Below are positions 1-5,513 of a stretch of DNA of 5,513 nt, piece by piece (the first letter of the stretch is position 1; each line of letters starts with the position of its first letter). The translations under genes and the position numbers were made by a program. Source of the stretch: an uncultured Prevotella sp. GTDB lineage: Bacteria > Bacteroidota > Bacteroidia > Bacteroidales > Bacteroidaceae. The DNA lies in assembly GCA_900547085.1 (NCBI GenBank), contig URFI01000145.1, positions 1 through 5,513 on the forward strand, written 5' to 3'. The notes under the pieces were generated by a model. It saw only the letters and a list, made by a program, of their open reading frames with translations. It was not told the origin of the DNA and searched no databases.

Positions 1-1
1 A

Positions 2-160
2 AGTTATGTAACGCCAAGCATCTTATTGCTTCCCCTGCAAATTGTCGGTCCCAATGCAGGAGTTAGTGGCGAAGAAGGTGGGGGTATGCAACCGATTGGT
101 GCAAAGGACGGAGCGTTCGATGAGGAAGAGCTCGACATGAAAACTGGATGGCTCGACTGA
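2..160 (+). CDS. C-terminal part of a small acidic-tailed protein (5' end outside window)
   Basis: An open frame runs from the window edge to a TGA at 158-160 and gives 52 residues. It begins SYVTPSILLLPLQIVG, continues through a Gly/Glu-rich linker (GVSGEEGGG), and ends in an acidic tail with FDEEELD and a final WLD. A short hydrophobic stretch after a 'Y-x-x-P' start, then a Gly/Ser linker and an Asp/Glu/Trp tail, resembles the many 60-90 residue hypothetical proteins of Prevotella that begin like MKKxYxxP. If that is right, only a few codons are missing upstream. That resemblance is from memory, not a search. The function is unknown. No transmembrane segment or catalytic motif is visible. 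The stop lies 57 nt before the start of the large secreted protein on the same strand, so co-transcription is plausible. It could instead be the tail of a longer protein. Confidence 0.62.
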   Translation, partial: SYVTPSILLLPLQIVGPNAGVSGEEGGGMQPIGAKDGAFDEEELDMKTGWLD

Positions 161-217
161 TAGCTGCCATGCTGTATGTATGTTTTGAAACAGAAAAAAA
201 GATTTAAAGAAAATGCA

Positions 218-322
218 ATGAAAAATTTTACTTCTTCGAGGTCATATAGACCTCAAGTATGGCAACGCTGCCTGCTCATGCTCGTCATGATGCTCACCTT
301 TGGCGTGACGGCTTTTGCCCAA
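218..322 (+). other. Signal peptide region of the large protein
   Basis: The first 35 codons encode a basic N-region with three Arg and one Lys before the core, then a 16-residue hydrophobic stretch rich in Leu and Met, ending TAFAQ. Small residues at -3 and -1 (Ala32, Ala34) fit signal peptidase I. There is no Cys after the site, so this is not a lipoprotein signal (Cys18 lies before the hydrophobic core). Using ATG 176 would add 14 Lys-rich residues in front. Confidence 0.85.
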
Positions 323-3300
323 AGCTACACCTACAAAGTAGATAAAATGGACATTGGCTGTGGAGTTACTGGAGGTTCGGTTACGCTAAGTGTGACAGGC
401 ACCAACAGCGAGAAGCCTAATGGTTCGGCACAACTTCGAAAGCCGGGAGATCCCACCAGCGTCATCACAGTGAATGGTGTACAGCAGTTGGATGATGCCA
501 ATTTGCAGCAATCGCCGACTGATTCCAACACGTGGACAAAAACATGGTATAACCTTTCAGAAGGAAAATACGATGTTTTCTTCCTAACCACCAGCGACAA
601 TAAACAGAAGTATGCTGGGCAGGTAGAGGTGAAGAAAATCAACGAAACGTATGTTTCGCCAACCATGACCTATACCCAGTCGGATCCCTATTGTTCCATC
701 AATGGCAGCAACAACGGTAGTGTTGAGGTAACGGTGAAAAATGGTTTAGGCCCTTTCCACTATACGGCTGAAATCACAAGTGCAGACGGGACGGTAACAA
801 CCCAGACTTCAGGTACCGATGCTATTGCCGCCCGTACTTGGAAGGTAACAAAACTCTCTCCAGGCGATAAGGTGAAGGTAACAGTGTCAGACACGCAAAA
901 TGGCGTATGCCCCTCTACGACAACGGCAGCTACGATTAACGCAGAGATGGAAGCGGCCAGTGGACCAAAGGTGGCACATACCTATGCTTTTTATCGTGAG
1001 TATCTGGGTAATTGCCAATTTAATGATTATATTCGCTTTAAGGTTTATGGTGGCTCAACGGAGGCACAGCAAGAACAGATAGAGCTGATCAAGACATCGG
1101 CCCGACTGAACTATGACGGGTCTTCTACCCCAGTGGCCAGGTTGGAGTATGATGCCGAGAAGAGTGATTTCTCCGGCAGCACGAAATATCCGACATTCAA
1201 GGTTATCAACAATGGCACTGATTTTACCTATAGTTATTTGTATCTGAGTTATGAAGACTTGTGTACCAGAGAGATGAAACAAATATATGGTACACTTACC
1301 AGAGTAGTCAACTTTGGAGCACCTGCAAGTCAGCATTTTAGTACAGAGTCTATGAAACTGGTACCCGCTGCCAGTGTGGAAATCGATGATGACTGTAATG
1401 TAACCAGCTCGAACTATTCATTAGGCTACACCATCACCGGTGCAACTATCAAATACTACTTCCCAACGGGAACAAAGGCACAAATTCAGCAGAAACAAGG
1501 AGATGGCAGCTGGAAAACACTGCCCATCGATGTGCCACTCGATGGTGTGAACTTGTTTGAAAACGCACCGCGTCGCAGCCTTGACCTCAACGAGTATGGT
1601 GCCGGCACTTACCGCATCGTATATAACGACGGTTGCAGCACGGTAGCACTTTCCAAAGAGGCTGTTGTAGCACCGCCCAAACAAAATACGCTGGCAATAG
1701 ATGGCAATGAATTGATACCTGAGTGTTACTATGGTCTTCACGGATATACAGGTGGCACAGTTGTCTATACAACGACCCCTGTCGCAAGCGCAGACATCAC
1801 GATTGAGAGAGCTGATGGCGCTCCAACCGGTACATACAAGGTTACGGAGTTCCTCAGTGACGTGGAATATGATTACACGCTTAATTTTCCTATCGTGTTG
1901 AAAAACATGGTTCCAACTAAATCATATACAGATCACGATGGCAAGATAAAGTCAGGATTCGAGCTTTACGATATGCCCGCAGGAGAGTACAAGATTACAT
2001 TGCACGATCGTTGTGGGAACGCTTCCAACACCGCTATCTTAAATATTGACAAAACTGCTCGTGGTAATGTCCGTAAGTATATTCCATGTAATACCGACGG
2101 CTACAAAAATGGATTCAAGATTAAGGCCGGATGTGGTGAGAACAAGGTTCTTTTAGATTTTGGTGTTTTCCATCCTGACCTTGGCGACTGTCCGGGTTGG
2201 ATGAATATGGATTACTATCAAGGTAGAGATGACTGGAAATATAATGTAGGTGAAAGACAGTATGCAGAGCATCATGAACTGGATCCCCAAGAGTTGAGCA
2301 ATTTTGAAATAGCTATAAACATACATCATCCACGCAATGAATATGAAAAGAAGTATTCTGTGATGATGGGTGAGTTTATACCTTATGTTCCCGGCGTACA
2401 TATCGGCAAGAACACTTATGCCATCAAGTCATTCAAGGTTCCACTTCCTTCGACCAAGGGCGACGGTGCTTTCGAGGTGCAAGGTGCGATGTGCGATTTG
2501 GAAGATTCCAACTCGGGTCTTATCAGCGTGGGTATCAAACGTGGGCTTGAAGCAACTTATCCATTGCACTACGAACTCAAGAAAGCCACTATGAAGAATG
2601 GTATTGTAACTCCCGAGGGAGAAGCTCTTAAGACAGTGGACATAACTGAAGATAAGGGCGCAGACGCTTCACTTCGTGTGTTCAGCGGACTTGAACAAGG
2701 ATGGTATCAGGTAACCGCAGAGTATAATTATGGTGGCGGCTGCCCTGCACAGGTGTCAAACGTCTATATCTCTCCTGTTGGAATTCCTGAAGTAGAAGCA
2801 GAGTGGGAAGAGAAATGTTATGGTCAGGGCTTGGCCCCCAACCATTTGGAGATACCCGTGTCTACCTATATGTATGATGTGACCTGGACTCGCAAAAACC
2901 TTGACACAGACGAGACAGTTGTGGTGGGTACAGGCAACGCCATAGACGCTACGTTTGACAAAGCAGGTACGTATGAGTTCACCGTAGGTACCATGTTTGC
3001 ACAATCTATACCTAATTGTGCTGGCAGCTCTGGTGGCGAACGTAAGGTAATCATCACTGTTGGCGACTGCACGGGACCAATGGAGAAAAACCTATGGGTA
3101 GGTAATGAGGACACCAAGTTTGAAAATCAAAACAACTGGACAGTCAAGGTGCCAGTAGATGGTGAGGACGTGGTATTTGCCACCGAGGCAAACAATGGCA
3201 ATCCCAAGAATCCTGCACAGAAAGGCGCTGCTAAGAATGACTGCGTATTGCCAGAGGGCAAGGTGCTGACCATCGGAACACTGGAGAACCAGTCGGACAA

Positions 3301-4879
3301 GGCTCTTGTAGTATCGAAGAAGAGTAGTGTGGTGGTTTCTACTGCGTTAGTAGGTTACAATCAGCCAGGTGATGCCAAGAAGTTGGTGATTAAGACCGAC
3401 GAGAATGGAACAGATGCTGGCGGTTCGTTTGCCGTTTCGTATGCCGACCAATGCAAGTCTGAGGTATATGCAACGGTAGAACTCTATGGACGTGGCCAGA
3501 AGATTGGCACCGACAAGATAAGGACTAAGGACAATCTTCAGGGCTCGCCAACCTACGGCCGCACGTTAATAGCAGAGCCTTACACATGGCAACAGATTGG
3601 TATTCCTGTGACGGACATGACGCCAAGTCCTGTATTCAAGGGCTCTTACCTGCAATACTATTCCGAGGCGAAGAACAGTACAAAACAGTATTATCAAAAG
3701 TGGAGCTGGATAGCTAAGGACAACACGATGTCGCCATTCGTAGGCTATCAGTTGACACAGGACGCACCGAAGGTATATGCTTTGACAGGTAAGTTGAACT
3801 TGTGCGACCATACTTTAACGTTGACACGCCAGGCTGCTGAGGTGACAAAATCAACCTCAACCAACGTGGGCGAGAAGCACTGGGGATTGGGACAAAACAT
3901 CTTTGCCAACTCTTACACGGCTGCCATCGATATTGACAAGCTTAGCTTCCCCAATGAAGTTGATCCAACGGTGTATGTGTATCATACGGGTAGTTTCAAC
4001 AACTGGTATGAAAATAAGACGACCAACGGAACGCAAGATTTGAATGTGGCAGCAGGTGGCTACCTGTCTGTTCCAAAGAACTCGGCAGCAACCATTGGTT
4101 ACAAGTCGATACCTTCCATGCAGGGCTTCTTGCTGAAGTTTACCGATACTGAAACCAAGGTGAGTGATGTTCCTGCTACAGTTACTATTCCTTACAAGAG
4201 TGTGGTAAAGAACGAACGGGCAGCCATGGCAAAACCTTTTGAGGTCACAACGACAGAGCCTGGAGCCGTACAGATGATTTTGGAGAGCAGCAAGAGCAGC
4301 GATGTGCTTTGGCTCATTGAGGCTGAAGGCACCACCGATCGCTATGACCGTGGTTGGGATGGTCGCAAACTTTTGACCAATGCACCAGCCAGTCTGTATG
4401 TACAAACCGTTGATGGACAGATGCAGGTGAACGCAACTGCCGACCTCACGCAGCAGCAAGTTACTGTAGAGGGTAGCGACAACGAGTTGTACACGTTGAC
4501 CATCCGCAAGAAGAACCTGCCACAGTACGAGCATCTGAAGTTGGTAGACTACACCACTCGTCAGTTGGTTGATTTGCGTGAGGATGTTACCTCATATACT
4601 TACACCATGCGCCATACGGGTGTGGATAGCAACCGCTTTAAGTTGGTGAACACCACGGCAACCTCATTCGGCAATTTGCCTACCGAGATACAAGGGGTAA
4701 CGACGGCAACTTGGAATGGACCGGCTGTTGTGTACACCGTTTCGGGTGAACGTGTGGCCAATGTGCGTCAGCCTGAAGACCTGAATCGCCTCAAGGCTCA
4801 ACTGCCAAACGGTGTGTACATCGTTTCAATGCAGGTGGATGGTAAGACGGTGAGCCAGAAGATGGTTATCACGAAGTAA
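218..4879 (+). CDS. Large modular cell-surface/secreted protein, SprB-like repeats, T9SS type A sorting domain
   Basis: This encodes 1553 residues if started at ATG 218. I prefer that start to the in-frame ATG at 176 because it gives a compact signal peptide: RSYRPQVWQR, a hydrophobic core LLMLVMMLTFGV, and a cleavage site AFA|Q or AQ|S near residue 34-35. Neither start has a Shine-Dalgarno site; the leader is A-rich. Residues 40-145 and 145-243 are beta modules. The second has the SprB pattern: Cys159, GSxxGSVEVTVKNG, GPFHY, a 'W-x-V-x-x-L-x-x-G' turn, V-x-V-x-D, then Cys231. Further cysteine-bearing modules with 'AGxYxI...D-x-C' ends close at Cys473 (YNDGCS) and Cys599 (HDRCGN), with others near 752-850 and 855-951. 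Residues 615-750 form an aromatic-rich segment. An NW module starts at 959 (LWVGN...NNW). Residues 1124-1310 match the 'W-x-x-IGxP ... PSMQGF' domain common in T9SS cargo. The last 53 residues (1501-1553) are the sorting domain: VVYTVSGERV, LPNGVYIV, and QKMVITK at the end. The expected route is Sec export, T9SS translocation, then C-terminal processing and surface attachment or release. An adhesin or matrix role is inference; no catalytic site is visible. Confidence 0.93.
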   Translation: MKNFTSSRSYRPQVWQRCLLMLVMMLTFGVTAFAQSYTYKVDKMDIGCGVTGGSVTLSVTGTNSEKPNGSAQLRKPGDPTSVITVNGVQQLDDANLQQSPTDSNTWTKTWYNLSEGKYDVFFLTTSDNKQKYAGQVEVKKINETYVSPTMTYTQSDPYCSINGSNNGSVEVTVKNGLGPFHYTAEITSADGTVTTQTSGTDAIAARTWKVTKLSPGDKVKVTVSDTQNGVCPSTTTAATINAEMEAASGPKVAHTYAFYREYLGNCQFNDYIRFKVYGGSTEAQQEQIELIKTSARLNYDGSSTPVARLEYDAEKSDFSGSTKYPTFKVINNGTDFTYSYLYLSYEDLCTREMKQIYGTLTRVVNFGAPASQHFSTESMKLVPAASVEIDDDCNVTSSNYSLGYTITGATIKYYFPTGTKAQIQQKQGDGSWKTLPIDVPLDGVNLFENAPRRSLDLNEYGAGTYRIVYNDGCSTVALSKEAVVAPPKQNTLAIDGNELIPECYYGLHGYTGGTVVYTTTPVASADITIERADGAPTGTYKVTEFLSDVEYDYTLNFPIVLKNMVPTKSYTDHDGKIKSGFELYDMPAGEYKITLHDRCGNASNTAILNIDKTARGNVRKYIPCNTDGYKNGFKIKAGCGENKVLLDFGVFHPDLGDCPGWMNMDYYQGRDDWKYNVGERQYAEHHELDPQELSNFEIAINIHHPRNEYEKKYSVMMGEFIPYVPGVHIGKNTYAIKSFKVPLPSTKGDGAFEVQGAMCDLEDSNSGLISVGIKRGLEATYPLHYELKKATMKNGIVTPEGEALKTVDITEDKGADASLRVFSGLEQGWYQVTAEYNYGGGCPAQVSNVYISPVGIPEVEAEWEEKCYGQGLAPNHLEIPVSTYMYDVTWTRKNLDTDETVVVGTGNAIDATFDKAGTYEFTVGTMFAQSIPNCAGSSGGERKVIITVGDCTGPMEKNLWVGNEDTKFENQNNWTVKVPVDGEDVVFATEANNGNPKNPAQKGAAKNDCVLPEGKVLTIGTLENQSDKALVVSKKSSVVVSTALVGYNQPGDAKKLVIKTDENGTDAGGSFAVSYADQCKSEVYATVELYGRGQKIGTDKIRTKDNLQGSPTYGRTLIAEPYTWQQIGIPVTDMTPSPVFKGSYLQYYSEAKNSTKQYYQKWSWIAKDNTMSPFVGYQLTQDAPKVYALTGKLNLCDHTLTLTRQAAEVTKSTSTNVGEKHWGLGQNIFANSYTAAIDIDKLSFPNEVDPTVYVYHTGSFNNWYENKTTNGTQDLNVAAGGYLSVPKNSAATIGYKSIPSMQGFLLKFTDTETKVSDVPATVTIPYKSVVKNERAAMAKPFEVTTTEPGAVQMILESSKSSDVLWLIEAEGTTDRYDRGWDGRKLLTNAPASLYVQTVDGQMQVNATADLTQQQVTVEGSDNELYTLTIRKKNLPQYEHLKLVDYTTRQLVDLREDVTSYTYTMRHTGVDSNRFKLVNTTATSFGNLPTEIQGVTTATWNGPAVVYTVSGERVANVRQPEDLNRLKAQLPNGVYIVSMQVDGKTVSQKMVITK
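4718..4876 (+). other. T9SS type A C-terminal sorting domain
   Basis: Residues 1501-1553 show the conserved order of the Por secretion C-terminal domain (TIGR04183-like): a first strand VVYTVSGERV, a variable loop with a Leu-rich helix-like stretch (EDLNRLKAQ), the signature LPNGVYIVSMQVDG, and the last strand VSQKMVITK ending on Lys. In this family the domain directs transport across the outer membrane and is cut off by the PorU-type sortase. The genes of the T9SS machinery are not in this window. Confidence 0.92.
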
Positions 4880-4906
4880 GCAGTAGGCTTCATTCAATGC
4901 TACAAA

Positions 4907-4948
4907 ATATGGGCAGCGGGCGCAAGGCTCGTTGCCCATATATTTTTA
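4907..4948 (+). terminator. Intrinsic terminator after the large gene
   Basis: A 15-bp stem begins 27 nt after the TAA stop. ATATGGGCA (4907-4915) pairs perfectly with TGCCCATAT (4933-4941). A G-U pair (4916/4932) continues it, then CGGGC (4917-4921) pairs with GCTCG (4927-4931) with one more G-U. The loop is GCAAG (4922-4926). The T-rich tract TATTTTTAT follows. The left side reads as ATATTTTG on the minus strand, so the structure may also stop transcription arriving from the convergent gene at the right edge. Confidence 0.9.
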
Positions 4949-4964
4949 TGTCTTCCCAGTAGCG

Positions 4965-4996
4965 TCACCCATGTTCAATTCAAACATACAGGGTGA
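4965..4996. other. Bulged hairpin in intergenic region, function unknown
   Basis: TCACCC (4965-4970) pairs with GGGTGA (4991-4996), and the adjoining ATGTT (4971-4975) pairs with AACAT (4983-4987). The loop has 7 nt and a 3-nt ACA bulge sits on the right side. No T-tract follows, so it is not a second terminator. It may be a degraded palindromic repeat or chance. The stretch from about 5000 to 5067 holds nothing else I can recognise. Confidence 0.4.
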
Positions 4997-5076
4997 AAGC
5001 ACACCTACGAGTTCATGTTGACGAAGTGAGTGAAGTCCATATCCCATGCTGTTAGAAAGTGATATGAGAAAAACTA

Positions 5077-5164
5077 CGGGCTGTAAGCCCAAAAGCCTAC
5101 AGCCCAGGGCAACGCCCTGAGGTTTGGATACATAGGGATAACTGCGCCCTGTCAGGGCAAAAGC
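5077..5164. repeat. Left arm of the inverted repeat, three palindromes
   Basis: The three hairpins are GGGCT-GTA-AGCCC (5078-5090), CAGGGC-AAC-GCCCTG (5105-5119) and GCCCTG-T-CAGGGC (5146-5158). The tail AAAAGC (5159-5164) pairs with GCTTTT at the start of the right arm. GAAAA (5068-5072) just outside the arm mirrors TTTTC (5286-5290) on the other side, so the element may extend a few bases further with a 4-nt offset. Confidence 0.75.
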
Positions 5165-5200
5165 GTCTGTTTATCATTTTGTTACGCTTTCTTTCCCCAT

Positions 5201-5285
5201 GCTTTTGCCCTTACAGGGCGTACACCTACTCACCTGCTTACCCAAGGCGATGCCTTGGGCTATATGCTGTTGGGCTTACAGCCCG
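5201..5285. repeat. Right arm of the inverted repeat, three palindromes
   Basis: The hairpins mirror the left arm: GCCCT-TAC-AGGGC (5207-5219), CCCAAGGC-GAT-GCCTTGGG (5241-5259, an 8-bp perfect stem, the strongest of the six) and GGGCT-TAC-AGCCC (5272-5284). The central hairpin differs in sequence from its left-arm partner (AAGG/CCTT here, AGGG/CCCT there), yet each still pairs within itself. The last hairpin is followed by TTTTC, a weak terminator-like feature on the plus strand. Confidence 0.75.
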
Positions 5286-5307
5286 TTTTCAAATAATAAC
5301 GCTGATA

Positions 5308-5355
5308 GCGCAGGGTTATATTGGCGCAGGGTTATATTGGTGAAGGGTTGCTTTG
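5308..5355. repeat. 16-bp tandem repeat, two perfect copies plus one degenerate
   Basis: GCGCAGGGTTATATTG occurs at 5308-5323 and again, identical and with no spacer, at 5324-5339. A third unit at 5340-5355 (GTGAAGGGTTGCTTTG) keeps 11 of 16 positions. The array lies between the palindromic element and the stop codon of the convergent gene. No open frame is conserved through it. It may be a small variable-number repeat or slippage product. Confidence 0.75.
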
Positions 5356-5375
5356 GTGAGCGTTGTGCGGTGCCT

Positions 5376-5513
5376 TTACTTAGACGGCGCATCTGAAGCA
5401 CCTAATTGTGGGTGACTGTTGTCGCGCAGCACGTCGTTCACGATGGTGGTGATTTGCGTTTTCAGTTCGTTGACAAACTGGGCGGCATCGTATTTTTGGT
5501 GTTCGATGTCGCG
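5376..5513 (-). CDS. C-terminal end of an unidentified protein (5' part outside window)
   Basis: The minus strand is open from the window edge to a TAA (complement of 5376-5378) and gives 45 residues. They start RDIEHQKYDAAQFVNELK, run on as TQITTIVNDVLRDN, and end PQLGASDAPSK. The first 31 residues look like an amphipathic helix or short coiled coil with regularly spaced hydrophobics, followed by a flexible Ser/Pro tail. Composition and codon use look like real coding sequence. I do not recognise the family. The gene is convergent with the large secreted protein, separated from it by about 500 bp of structured non-coding DNA. It has no clear terminator of its own right after the stop. Confidence 0.65.
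   Translation of the reverse strand, partial: RDIEHQKYDAAQFVNELKTQITTIVNDVLRDNSHPQLGASDAPSK

Larger units (their letters stand above)
5077..5285. repeat. Composite inverted-repeat element made of six short palindromes (REP/BIME- or MITE-like)
   Basis: Two arms of 88 and 85 bp face each other around a 36-bp centre (5165-5200). The outer ends match perfectly over 16 bp: CGGGCTGTAAGCCCAA (5077-5092) and its complement at 5270-5285. The inner ends match at 19 of 20 bases (5145-5164 against 5201-5220). The first 45 bp match at 38 positions and only about 20 bp in mid-arm have diverged. Each arm holds three small hairpins. It lies between convergent genes, the typical site of dispersed palindromic elements. 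No transposase is present, so if mobile it would depend on one elsewhere; a link to REP-associated tyrosine transposases is speculation. Very similar GCCCTGTAAGGGC words recur in Bacteroidales genomes to my recollection. An untested alternative is a structured RNA. Confidence 0.8.

Noticed and set aside
155..187. Possible Bacteroidetes -7 box (TATGTTTTG at 179-187) for the large gene
   Set aside because: It has one extra base compared with TAnnTTTG, and no TTTG -33 element lies at the right distance upstream. I do not call a promoter.
176..217. In-frame upstream ATG that would add 14 residues to the large protein
   Set aside because: It adds a Lys-rich extension before an already complete signal peptide starting at 218. 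There is no ribosome binding site to favour it.
3857..4534. Minus-strand open frame of 225 codons
   Set aside because: It lies wholly inside the large secreted-protein gene, whose frame is clearly coding there (GNPY-type domain). The translated product is rich in Cys, His and Arg, as expected of an antisense shadow.
4971..5021. Sixteen-codon frame starting at ATG 4971
   Set aside because: It is too short, starts inside a hairpin, and has no supporting start context or recognisable product.
5077..5285. CRISPR array or integron attachment site
   Set aside because: The repeats are inverted pairs of short palindromes, not regularly spaced direct repeats, and no cas or integrase gene is present.
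5199..5396. Plus-strand open frame of 65 codons
   Set aside because: It runs across the right arm of the palindromic element, the tandem repeat and the end of the opposite-strand gene. The product is Leu/Cys-rich with no family resemblance, so it is a chance frame.

Overview
The window looks like a Bacteroidetes chromosome fragment, most likely Prevotella or a close relative. Three things point there. The large protein ends in a type A sorting domain of the type IX secretion system (T9SS), which is confined to that phylum. Start codons lack a Shine-Dalgarno site and sit in A-rich leaders. The 3' intergenic region carries GGGCTGTAAGCCC / GCCCTGTAAGGGC palindromes of a kind I associate with Bacteroidales genomes. 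The genus assignment is inference.

Layout. Positions 2-160 (+) hold the last 52 codons of a small protein with an acidic tail, its start just outside the window. After a 57-nt gap comes the dominant gene, 218-4879 (+). It encodes a secreted modular protein of 1553 residues: signal peptide, a long array of cysteine-containing SprB-like/Ig-like beta modules, an 'NW' module, a 'GNPY/PSxQGF'-type domain, and a T9SS type A C-terminal domain. A strong intrinsic terminator follows at 4907-4948. Positions 4949-5375 are non-coding and structured: a bulged hairpin (4965-4996), a composite inverted repeat of about 210 bp built from six short palindromes (5077-5285), and a 16-bp tandem repeat (5308-5355). 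At the right edge, 5376-5513 (-) is the C-terminal end of an unidentified convergent gene.

How it fits together. The large gene probably makes a cell-surface or secreted adhesin-like protein, exported by Sec and then through the T9SS, with its C-terminal domain removed or anchored at the surface. The small upstream gene lies on the same strand and close enough to be co-transcribed, but nothing visible proves a functional link. The palindromic region separates two convergent transcription units, the usual place for dispersed palindromic elements. I see no CRISPR, tRNA, rRNA, transposase or defence gene. The most noteworthy material is the composite palindromic element and the unusual aromatic-rich middle segment of the large protein.
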